Shown: positions 1 through 5,111 of the stretch, in pieces | Numbering within the stretch: the first letter of the stretch is position 1 | Layout of the letters: the number at the start of each line of letters is the position of its first letter | Assembly: GCA_038231615.1 (NCBI GenBank) | Contig: JBBRLA010000589.1 | Span: 1-5,552 of the forward strand | Direction of reading: 5' to 3' | DNA length: 5,552 nt | Origin: JBBRLA01 sp038231615 | GTDB lineage: Bacteria > Myxococcota_A > Polyangia > Palsa-1104 > JAEUJZ01 | The notes under the pieces: generated by a model | What the model saw: only the letters and a program-made list of their open reading frames with translations | Database searches by the model: none | What the model was told of the DNA's origin: nothing | Position numbers and translations under genes: made by a program

Positions 1-50
1 CTTTAAGCGGCCAGAGCGCCCGCGTGCACCCAGTTCGAAGTCCCCAACAG
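1..50 (+). ncRNA. ssrS: Possible 3' end of 6S RNA (partial)
   Basis: The first 50 bases lie directly upstream of the cyclo-ligase gene. In many Proteobacteria the 6S RNA gene (ssrS), a regulator of sigma-70 RNA polymerase, sits immediately upstream of this gene. The stretch CTTTAAGCGG followed by GCGTGCACCC and TTCGAA resembles, from memory, the 3' half of 6S RNA (E. coli has CCTTAAAACTG, then ACACATTCACC, then CTTGAACC). The 5' partner strand lies outside the window, so the fold cannot be tested here. The call rests on synteny and weak motif similarity. The 3' end given is only the base before the likely start codon. Confidence 0.28.
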
Positions 51-659
51 ATGGCCGGAAAGCAGCAGCTCCGCGACGAGTTGCGCAAGGAACGATCCAT
101 CCTCTGCGCCACCCTCGATCGCCAGCGCCTGGCCCGCGCCGCCCTGACCCATCTGCAAAACGATGCCCGCTTCCTCTCGGCGCGCTGCCTCGCCCTTTAT
201 CTGCCCACCCCGGCCGAGTTCGACCCTACCCCGATCGGCGAGGCCGCCAAAACCCGCGGCGCGGCGCTGGCCTACCCCCGGGTGATCGGGCGGCACCCTC
301 CCGAACTCGGCTTCCACCTCCTGCCCGCGGACAGCGCCGTGCAAGCCGGCCCCCTGGGCATCCGCGAACCCACCCCCGAGGCGCCGCCAGCCCCGCCCAT
401 CGACCTGTTCCTCGTCCCCGGCCTGGGCTTCGACTGCCACGGCTGGCGCCTGGGCTACGGCGGCGGCTTCTACGACGCCGCCCTGCGCGCCCACCCTGCC
501 GCCCTGCGGGTGGCGGCCTGTTATAGTTTCCAGGTTTTGCCCCAAATTCCCCATGACGAGCGCGATGAGCCGATCGATTTGATCGTCACCCCCGACGGGC
601 TCTTTCAGACCCGCGCGCGGGCGCTCTTCATGGTCCACCCGAAGGAGGACCCCGAGTGA
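51..659 (+). CDS. ygfA: 5-formyltetrahydrofolate cyclo-ligase (MTHFS)
   Basis: This cytosolic enzyme uses ATP to convert 5-formyltetrahydrofolate to 5,10-methenyltetrahydrofolate, returning a stored or inhibitory folate to the one-carbon pool. The 202-residue product has the normal family length. The N-terminus carries the family's basic segment (KQQLRDELRKERS). The C-terminal half holds the diagnostic signature FDxxGxRLGYGGGFYD at about residues 127-142, followed by PHDERDEPIDLIVTPDG, which matches the family's end region. I chose ATG at 51 because it puts the basic segment a few residues from the N-terminus as in homologues. A GTG at 24 is also in frame and would add nine unlikely residues overlapping the possible 6S RNA. 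No clear Shine-Dalgarno precedes either start. The stop codon overlaps the rny start (GTGA), so the two genes form one transcriptional unit. Confidence 0.93.
   Translation: MAGKQQLRDELRKERSILCATLDRQRLARAALTHLQNDARFLSARCLALYLPTPAEFDPTPIGEAAKTRGAALAYPRVIGRHPPELGFHLLPADSAVQAGPLGIREPTPEAPPAPPIDLFLVPGLGFDCHGWRLGYGGGFYDAALRAHPAALRVAACYSFQVLPQIPHDERDEPIDLIVTPDGLFQTRARALFMVHPKEDPE
642..648 (+). promoter_or_regulatory. Strong Shine-Dalgarno for rny inside the end of ygfA
   Basis: AAGGAGG lies seven bases before the GTG at 656. This spacing decides the rny start in favour of that GTG over the in-frame ATG at 668, which would be 19 bases away. The site sits in ygfA codons, consistent with translational coupling. 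Confidence 0.8.
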
Positions 660-2209
660 CCCTGGCCATGGGCATCGCCCTGTGTGCAGCGGCGCTTTTG
701 CTTGGGCTCCTGCTGGCGCGCTTCCTCGGGGACAAGCCCCAGGGCGCGACCGCGGAGCACGAACGACAGCGCCTGCTTTCGAGCGCCCGATCCGAGGCCG
801 ACCAACTGAAGCGCGACGCTCAGGTGCAGGCCAAGGAGATCGTCCTGTCCGCACAGGAAGCCGCCGATGGCGACCTGCGCGGACGCCGCTCCGAGATGGA
901 GCGGGAAGCAGAACGATTGACCAAGCTGGAAGAGATCCAGGAACGCAAGGCCGCGGCCCTGGCCAACCACGAGGAGGAGTTCAACCGCCGCGAGCGCAAC
1001 ATCGCCAACCGCGAGCAGACCACCGAGGCCGCCGCCCGCAAGGCTGAGGAGGCCCACGCCACCGCCAAGGCCCACCTCGAACGCATCGCCGGGCTCACTG
1101 CCGATCAGGCGCGGCAGCGGTTGGCCGACGAGGTCCGCGAAGACGCACAGCGCCAGGCCGCCGTCGACATCAAGCGCATCGAGGAGGAGGCCCGCGCCAC
1201 CGCCGAAGAGCGATCCAAGATGATCATCGGCACCGCCATCCAGCGCTACGCCAGCGAATACGTCGCCGAGCGCACGGTCAGCGTGGTGCCCCTGCCTTCC
1301 GACGACATGAAGGGCCGCATCATCGGGCGCGAGGGGCGCAACATCCGGGCGCTGGAGGCAGCCACCGGCATCGACCTCATCATCGACGACACCCCCGAGG
1401 CGGTGATCATCTCCTGTTTCAACCCGGTGCGCCGGGAGATCGCCCGCCTGACCCTCTCGCGCCTCATCGCCGACGGCCGCATCCACCCGACGCGCATCGA
1501 GGAGATTGTCCAGCGCTGCACCGAGGAGGTCGAGGAGCAGTGCAAAGAGGCCGGGGAACAGGCGGTCTTCGACCTGGGCCTGCACAAGGTGCACCCGGAG
1601 CTGGTGCGCACCCTCGGCAAGCTCAAGTTCCGCTCGACCCAGGCGCAGAACCTGCTTCAGCACAGCATCGAGGTCGGCTGGCTGGCCGGCGCCATGGCCG
1701 CGGAGCTGGGGGTCAACGTCAAGATGGCCCGGAGGGCGGGCCTTTTGCACGACGTCGGCCGCGCGGTGGACCAGGAGGTGGAAGGTTCCCACGCCGCGGT
1801 CGGCTCGGCGCTGTGCAAGAAGCTCGGCGAGCACCAGCGCATCGTCGATGCCATCGCCGCCCACCACGGGGACCCGGCGCCGACGTCGATCATCGACCAC
1901 CTGGTGGACGCGGCCAACGTCCTGTCGGGGCAGCGCCCGGGGGCGCGACGGGATCTTTTGGAGTCGTACATCCAGCGCCTCTACGCCCTGGAGAAGATCT
2001 GCACCAGCCACCCCGGCGTCGAGAAGGCCTTCGCCATCCAGGCCGGGCGCGAGGTCCGGGTCTTTGTGCAGAACGACAAGATAAGTGACGGGCAGGTGGG
2101 GATGCTGTCCCGAGACCTGGCGCGCAAGATCGAGGAAGAGGCCACCTACCCGGGTCAGGTCCGCGTCTGCGTCATCCGTGAAAGCCGCTCCACCGACTAC
2201 GCCAGATAG
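656..2209 (+). CDS. rny: Ribonuclease Y (membrane-anchored endoribonuclease)
   Basis: RNase Y is a membrane-anchored endoribonuclease that starts mRNA decay and processing in bacteria where it is the main or an additional decay enzyme. The 517-residue product has the full family architecture and length: one N-terminal transmembrane helix (about residues 4-24), a long charged coiled coil (about 30-205), a KH RNA-binding domain with the loop IIGREGRNIRALE (222-234), an HD metal-dependent domain with HDVGR at 365-369, and the C-terminal domain containing the characteristic FAIQAGREVRV (459-469). Start is GTG at 656, supported by the AAGGAGG site. It overlaps the upstream cyclo-ligase gene by four bases. 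Two details are unusual: the usual HDIGK is HDVGR, and the Asp of the usual AADA(I/L)S motif, the expected distal HD-domain metal ligand, is Asn at 421 (AANVLS). Family identity is secure, but the catalytic consequence is open. Confidence 0.96.
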   Translation: MTLAMGIALCAAALLLGLLLARFLGDKPQGATAEHERQRLLSSARSEADQLKRDAQVQAKEIVLSAQEAADGDLRGRRSEMEREAERLTKLEEIQERKAAALANHEEEFNRRERNIANREQTTEAAARKAEEAHATAKAHLERIAGLTADQARQRLADEVREDAQRQAAVDIKRIEEEARATAEERSKMIIGTAIQRYASEYVAERTVSVVPLPSDDMKGRIIGREGRNIRALEAATGIDLIIDDTPEAVIISCFNPVRREIARLTLSRLIADGRIHPTRIEEIVQRCTEEVEEQCKEAGEQAVFDLGLHKVHPELVRTLGKLKFRSTQAQNLLQHSIEVGWLAGAMAAELGVNVKMARRAGLLHDVGRAVDQEVEGSHAAVGSALCKKLGEHQRIVDAIAAHHGDPAPTSIIDHLVDAANVLSGQRPGARRDLLESYIQRLYALEKICTSHPGVEKAFAIQAGREVRVFVQNDKISDGQVGMLSRDLARKIEEEATYPGQVRVCVIRESRSTDYAR

Positions 2210-2214
2210 GCGCG

Positions 2215-2235
2215 GGCCGCGCAACTGGCCTTTTT
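2215..2235 (+). terminator. Weak candidate terminator after rny
   Basis: Six bases after the rny stop, GGCC (2215-2218) can pair with GGCC (2227-2230) across an eight-base loop, and five T residues follow (2231-2235). The stem is short, so this is a weak intrinsic terminator at best. It is the only T-tract in the convergent gap. Confidence 0.3.
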
Positions 2236-2255
2236 GGCAGTCGCGGACGGCCAGT
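2224..2255. repeat. 7-bp inverted repeat between convergent genes
   Basis: ACTGGCC (2224-2230) and GGCCAGT (2249-2255) are perfect inverted arms separated by 18 bases. They sit between the ends of rny and the kynureninase-like gene, where a bidirectional transcription stop is expected. Neither strand has a U-tract right after the outer arm, so any termination would depend on the hairpin alone or on Rho. Confidence 0.4.
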
Positions 2256-2288
2256 CTGGGAAGGTCAAAGATGTCCTCGGCCAGCTTT

Positions 2289-3443
2289 TCACCCCGCCAG
2301 CCTCTCGACCTCGTCCATGAACCGGTCGATCTCCTCGTCGGTCGTGTAGAAATGCGGCGACACCCGCAGCCCCGCATCCGGCCGATGGTCGCAGAGAAAC
2401 CGCCGCCGATTCAGCTCCTTCGCCACCTTTTCCGATCGCGGAAAATCGAACACCACCGTCCCGCCCCGTCGCTCCGCCTCCGCGGGCGAGTTCAGCCGAT
2501 ACCCCTTCCGCCGGCACCGCTCCAGCAGATGCTCCGTCTGCAGCAGCGACTTCTCCCGGATCGCCCCCACCCCGATCCGGTTCACGACTTCGATCCCCGA
2601 CCGCGCCTGATACAGCGCCGCCACCGCCGGGGTCCCGCCCAGCAGCCTCCACACCGAGTCGGCGTACTTCTGCTCCGGCATCGCGAACGCGAAGGGCGCC
2701 TGGTGCCCGAACCACCCCGTCACCCGTGGCGAAAGCCGCGGCAGCAGGTCCGGTCGCACGTACAGGTACGCCGCCCCCGGCCCGCCGCAGAGCCACTTCA
2801 CCGACCCGCCGCACACCATGTCCACATCCAGCGCCGCCACGTCCAGCGGCACCGTCCCCGCCGATTGGTAAACATCCAACAGCACCATCGCCCCCACCTC
2901 CTTGGCCCGCCGCACCACCGCCTGCGCATCCTGGATGCACGACGATCGGAAGAGCACATGGCTGATCGGCACTATCAACGTCCGCTCGTCGATCGCCGCC
3001 AGCAGCCGCTCCGTCGGCACCGAGATCCCGTCATCCGACGGCACCACCACCACCTCCGCCCCCCGCCGCTCCTCCGCCTTCCAGACATAACTCACTGATG
3101 GGAAATTCAACTCAGTATAAACCACCCGTTTGCGCGGCCCCTCATAACTCAGGCAGCTCGCCACGATGGCCTGCACCTGGGACACGTTGGTCGCCATGAT
3201 CACCGACCCCGGCGGCGCGTTGAGCAGGCGCCCGATGCGGTCCCCGGCGCGTGTCACTTCGGGCAGCCAGTCCTCCCAGGCGACGATCCCCTTGTCCACC
3301 CAGAGCGACGTGAACTCCGCCATCGCCGCCACAGTCGCCCCGGGCATCGCCCCCAGCGAATGGCTCACCATATACACGCTCTTGTCCAGCGCTGGGAATT
3401 CCTTCCGCAGGCGGGACAGGTTCTCTGAAGTCAGCTGGTTCAT
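2289..3443 (-). CDS. Kynureninase-like PLP enzyme (aminotransferase class V fold)
   Basis: This is a fold-type I PLP-dependent enzyme of 384 residues, resembling kynureninase, which cleaves kynurenine to anthranilate and alanine. Supporting features are HSLGAMP at 28-34 (kynureninases have NSLG), LLDVYQSAG at 188-196 with Asp190 as the expected PLP pyridine partner, GGSVKWLCGGPG at 212-223 with Lys216 as the likely Schiff-base lysine, GWFGH at 243-247, and LRVSPHFY near the C-terminus. Three positions conserved in characterised kynureninases differ: FPTD is FPSV (113-118 region), DLAH is DVYQ (190-193), and the Tyr before the PLP lysine is Val215. The substrate may therefore not be kynurenine, and another class V lyase activity is possible. 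The ATG at 3443 overlaps the TDO-family stop (ATGA) and has a GGGAG site eight bases upstream, so it is the last gene of the leftward operon. Confidence 0.85.
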   Translation of the reverse strand: MNQLTSENLSRLRKEFPALDKSVYMVSHSLGAMPGATVAAMAEFTSLWVDKGIVAWEDWLPEVTRAGDRIGRLLNAPPGSVIMATNVSQVQAIVASCLSYEGPRKRVVYTELNFPSVSYVWKAEERRGAEVVVVPSDDGISVPTERLLAAIDERTLIVPISHVLFRSSCIQDAQAVVRRAKEVGAMVLLDVYQSAGTVPLDVAALDVDMVCGGSVKWLCGGPGAAYLYVRPDLLPRLSPRVTGWFGHQAPFAFAMPEQKYADSVWRLLGGTPAVAALYQARSGIEVVNRIGVGAIREKSLLQTEHLLERCRRKGYRLNSPAEAERRGGTVVFDFPRSEKVAKELNRRRFLCDHRPDAGLRVSPHFYTTDEEIDRFMDEVERLAG

Positions 3444-4189
3444 TTGGCACTCTCCCGGCCGGCGGCCATGGGACCCAGAGTCACCGTCGCCCCGGTGGGG
3501 TGCGCCTGCGACCAGCCTTCATACAGCTCGTCGCGCACCTCCCACAGCTTGGGGAAAAACTGCGTCCTCAGCCCCTTTTCCAGAAGCTCCGAATGCTTCC
3601 CCTTCAGCGACGGCGTCCCGCACCCGATGGTGCGGTACACGAGGAGCACATGCCGGTTGCGCCACTCTTGCAGACGCAGGTCGAATTCGAGCAGACCCTC
3701 GGCCACGGAGAGCAGGTCGGCGTGGCGCTCCGGCTCCTCGTAGATCGCCCGCAGGGGCACGTCCCGCCGCAAGATCGCCGCCGCGAAGCTGGGCCACACC
3801 TCGCCCCCCAGCGCCAGCATGCGCCGAAACCCCGGGGATTCTTGCCCGGACCCCCGTCCCAGCACCGCGCGAATCCTCATATAGTCCCGCGGGTGCATCG
3901 TATAAAGCACCTGGATGCCGTCGAGCAGCAGCCCCTGGATCAGATGCACCCGCCGCAGCGTCGTCAGGCCGTGCACGAGGCGTGGCCCTTCCAACACCCC
4001 CTCATCGAGGGTGTGGCGGAAGTGGAGCATCTCGTGCTCGACCAGTTTCATCCACAGTTCCGCTGCCTGATGAACGATCTGGAACTGCATTTCGTCGTGG
4101 CAGGCCTGCTCCGGGGCCGGCTTCTGCAATGCGAGCAGTTCCGGCACGCGGAGATAGATTTCGTAATCGGTCGGGGGCGGCATGGCCAT
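3440..4189 (-). CDS. Compact tryptophan 2,3-dioxygenase family haem protein
   Basis: TDO is a cytosolic haem enzyme that opens the indole ring of tryptophan to give N-formylkynurenine. The 249-residue product keeps the family's haem and active-site frame: YEIYL (9-13), HDEMQFQIVHQAAELWMK (31-48) with distal His40, YMRIR (103-107) with Arg107 expected at the substrate carboxylate, GSGQES (113-118), and WRNRH (176-180) with His180 as the axial haem ligand. Against the Xanthomonas enzyme, recalled from memory, it lacks about 50 residues between the GSG motif and the axial His. It also replaces the substrate-loop GTGGSSG with PSLKGKH (about 193-199), so the usual loop Thr aligns with Ser194. The family includes relatives acting on other aromatic amino acids, so tryptophan is likely but not certain. 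ATG at 4189 or 4183 is possible, and the upstream sequence is G-rich but has no classic Shine-Dalgarno. It overlaps the downstream gene by four bases. Confidence 0.86.
   Translation of the reverse strand: MAMPPPTDYEIYLRVPELLALQKPAPEQACHDEMQFQIVHQAAELWMKLVEHEMLHFRHTLDEGVLEGPRLVHGLTTLRRVHLIQGLLLDGIQVLYTMHPRDYMRIRAVLGRGSGQESPGFRRMLALGGEVWPSFAAAILRRDVPLRAIYEEPERHADLLSVAEGLLEFDLRLQEWRNRHVLLVYRTIGCGTPSLKGKHSELLEKGLRTQFFPKLWEVRDELYEGWSQAHPTGATVTLGPMAAGRESAK
3452..3456 (-). promoter_or_regulatory. Shine-Dalgarno of the kynureninase-like gene
   Basis: GGGAG on the minus strand lies eight bases before the ATG at 3443, inside the last codons of the TDO-family gene. It supports this start and coupled translation of the pair. 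Confidence 0.6.
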
Positions 4190-4192
4190 GCC
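4179..4192. repeat. 14-bp perfect palindrome over the TDO-family start codons
   Basis: GGCATGGCCATGCC is a perfect palindrome containing both candidate ATG starts (4189 and 4183 on the minus strand). It could be a protein-binding site or an mRNA element, or simply follow from an ATG-GCC-ATG reading. Confidence 0.5.
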
Positions 4193-4266
4193 CTACCCCA
4201 TACCACGACGGCATGCGACCGTCATTACCCCGGCGACGAAAGCCGAGATACGACCCGGAACTGCGG

Positions 4267-4557
4267 CTACTTGGCGCGCCGCTTCTTGGGCTTGGCGGGG
4301 GGCATGGCGGCATCGTCCAGGTCGACCTTGCGGGGACCCATGATGCCAGCCTCGGTCCGCATGGCGGATGCCTCGCCGTCAAGCCCGTAGTCGCGCATCT
4401 TGTCATAGAGCGCGCGCCTGCTGACGCCCAGCCACAACGCCGTGCGGCTGTTGTGCCCGTGGTGCTGCTTCAGGGCTTTGAGGATGAAGTCTCGTTCACA
4501 TCGGCGTAGAAATTTTGCGAGGCGCCCCTCGCTTCTTGGTCTTCGTGCGGTAGTCAC
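4267..4557 (-). CDS. Small Fis-type helix-turn-helix DNA-binding protein
   Basis: The 96-residue product carries the Fis-type helix-turn-helix found in Fis and at the C-terminus of NtrC-family activators. ERDFILKALKQHHG (21-34) forms the preceding helices, and RTALWLGVSRRALYDKMRDYGL (38-59) is the DNA-binding unit. An acidic linker and a lysine/arginine-rich tail (PAKPKKRRAK) follow. There is no AAA+ or receiver domain, so it resembles a standalone Fis-like regulator rather than a sigma-54 activator. The start is weak: GTG at 4557 is the only usual start in a frame closed by a TAG at 4567-4569, and no Shine-Dalgarno is visible. It could therefore be the preserved tail of a decayed NtrC-type regulator. 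It lies 77 bases before the TDO-family gene on the same strand without a clear terminator between them, so it probably leads the operon and may regulate it. Confidence 0.72.
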   Translation of the reverse strand: MTTARRPRSEGRLAKFLRRCERDFILKALKQHHGHNSRTALWLGVSRRALYDKMRDYGLDGEASAMRTEAGIMGPRKVDLDDAAMPPAKPKKRRAK

Positions 4558-4579
4558 TGTTTGAGGCTAGCAGGCAGCA

Positions 4580-4624
4580 ATCTCGGTGGCAATGGGTTGT
4601 GCACGAGATCCGCAAGAAATCTCG
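4580..4624 (-). promoter_or_regulatory. Two mutually exclusive leader hairpins
   Basis: In the presumed leader of the Fis-type gene, CGAGAT (minus strand, 4624-4619) can pair with ATCTCG (4609-4604) across a nine-base loop. The same ATCTCG can instead pair with a second CGAGAT (4585-4580) across 18 bases. One shared arm with two partners is the layout of attenuators and other leader switches, but six-base arms can arise by chance. Confidence 0.35.
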
Positions 4625-4650
4625 AAAAAATGCCCGAAAAAACTTGGGCA
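4625..4650 (-). terminator. Terminator-like hairpin with U-tract in the leader
   Basis: On the minus strand TGCCC (4650-4646) pairs with GGGCA (4635-4631) across a ten-base loop, and six T residues follow directly (4630-4625). Two G-U pairs could lengthen the stem. It lies between the proposed promoter and the Fis-type gene, so it is better seen as an attenuator than a gene-end terminator. The stem is short. Confidence 0.4.
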
Positions 4651-4658
4651 CCGTCTCG

Positions 4659-4684
4659 CCAGATCTGATTATCGCACGATCTGG
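4659..4684 (-). promoter_or_regulatory. Extended -10 promoter inside a 7-bp inverted repeat (operator-like)
   Basis: CCAGATC (4659-4665) and GATCTGG (4678-4684) are perfect inverted arms around a 12-base spacer. On the minus strand the spacer contains GATAAT (4673-4668), preceded by TGC, which gives an extended -10 element (TGNGATAAT). The -35 region is poor, as is common with extended -10 promoters. Transcription would start near 4661 and run through a leader of about 100 bases into the Fis-type gene. A dimeric regulator bound to the arms would block the promoter. Confidence 0.5.
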
Positions 4685-4817
4685 TCCGACCAACCGCACC
4701 GAACTGTACGAGGGCCGGCTCATTTTTCTCGCCAAGAATCGCCCCATCCGGCTGCTCCATATGACTTTGCCCGACCCCATTCGTTATCGGTGATGGCGCG
4801 CACGGCGGGTCAGGCCT

Positions 4818-4864
4818 CCGGGCCGATCGGGCGAGGCGATCGCGAGGTGCCCCGGGCCGATCGG
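4818..4864. repeat. 13-bp direct repeat with GATC-centred palindromes
   Basis: CCGGGCCGATCGG occurs at 4818-4830 and again exactly at 4852-4864, 34 bases apart. Each copy contains the palindrome CCGATCGG, and the related palindrome GCGATCGC lies between them (4836-4843). The centres are 13 and 21 bases apart. Confidence 0.6.
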
Positions 4865-4870
4865 TTTTTT
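4823..4870 (+). terminator. Terminator-like structure without an upstream gene
   Basis: The two CCGATCGG copies (4823-4830 and 4857-4864) can pair as an eight-base stem around a 26-base loop, followed by six T residues (4865-4870). Nothing on the + strand in this region is known to end here, so it is either a chance effect of the repeats or the end of an unrecognised short transcript. Confidence 0.3.
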
Positions 4871-4909
4871 GGGGGCGTAACAATTGTGCACGCACGATGG
4901 GCAAAGCTG

Positions 4910-4931
4910 GCTCAGTGTGTGGGGGCTGAGC
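4910..4931. repeat. 6-bp inverted repeat
   Basis: GCTCAG (4910-4915) and CTGAGC (4926-4931) flank a ten-base TG-rich loop. It overlaps a second possible pairing of AGTGTG (4914-4919) with CACACT (4935-4940). It is a possible binding site or small hairpin of unknown role. Confidence 0.35.
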
Positions 4932-5002
4932 GTGCACACTTGTGAGCATGTTTTGCGCCCGGGTGCGCTCCAACCGGGAGGCCCGTATCGGCCATGCTCG
5001 GT

Positions 5003-5034
5003 GGGTGGGGCTCGGGCCGGGCGATGGGGCGGGG
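5003..5034 (+). other. G-quadruplex motif with six G-runs
   Basis: Six runs of three or four G occur in 32 bases (5003-5005, 5007-5010, 5014-5016, 5019-5021, 5026-5029, 5031-5034), with loops of 1, 3, 2, 4 and 1 bases. This satisfies the standard four-run, short-loop pattern with runs to spare. It lies 77 bases before the membrane-protein start. Confidence 0.6.
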
Positions 5035-5075
5035 CACGGACACGTGCGGATCTGTAGTGCAGCCTCCTGTTGCCG

Positions 5076-5105
5076 TTGACAGGGCACGGGTGGCGACGCG
5101 ATCAT
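5076..5105 (+). promoter_or_regulatory. Sigma-70-type promoter, possibly giving a leaderless mRNA
   Basis: A perfect -35 TTGACA (5076-5081) is followed after 18 bases by GATCAT (5100-5105), matching the -10 consensus at four of six positions. Transcription would be expected to start at about 5111-5113, which coincides with the ATG at 5112. Confidence 0.4.
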
Positions 5106-5111
5106 GCGGGG

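Larger units (their letters stand above)
4558..5111. other. 554-base divergent intergenic region, no convincing gene
   Basis: The region separates the leftward Fis/TDO operon from the rightward membrane-protein gene. Open frames crossing it have no recognisable protein features. The left third is comparatively A/T-rich with A-tracts on the + strand. The right third is very G-rich. It holds the promoter, operator, leader hairpins, repeats and G-rich motif listed separately. Confidence 0.7.

Noticed and set aside
24..50. GTG at 24 as the start of the cyclo-ligase
   Set aside because: It adds nine residues not seen at the N-terminus of the family and has no Shine-Dalgarno. The ATG at 51 places the conserved basic segment correctly.
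605..2377. A 590-codon open frame on the minus strand across rny
   Set aside because: It lies wholly antisense to a clear RNase Y gene and shows repetitive Gly/Leu/Asp/Arg composition typical of the complement of a high-GC gene, with no recognisable domain.
4207..4223. A GACGG/CCGTC hairpin in the gap between the Fis-type and TDO-family genes
   Set aside because: The stem is only five base pairs with a seven-base loop and no U-tract, so it is too weak to call a terminator.
3166..4509. A 447-codon open frame on the plus strand across three leftward genes
   Set aside because: It is low-complexity Ala/Arg/Pro/Ser sequence antisense to the kynureninase-like, TDO and Fis-type genes, all of which have family motifs.
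4496..4780. A 94-codon minus-strand frame overlapping the start of the Fis-type gene, possibly a frameshifted N-terminal extension
   Set aside because: Its residues do not resemble the AAA+ or receiver sequence that would precede the helix-turn-helix in an NtrC-type protein, so no frameshift is supported.
4586..4945. A 119-codon open frame on the plus strand in the divergent region
   Set aside because: It has no family resemblance or Shine-Dalgarno, and it crosses the T-tract and repeats. Length alone is expected by chance at this GC content.
4944..4999. GAGCATG and CATGCTC inverted arms 42 bases apart
   Set aside because: Seven-base arms at this distance are expected by chance, and no other feature is tied to them.
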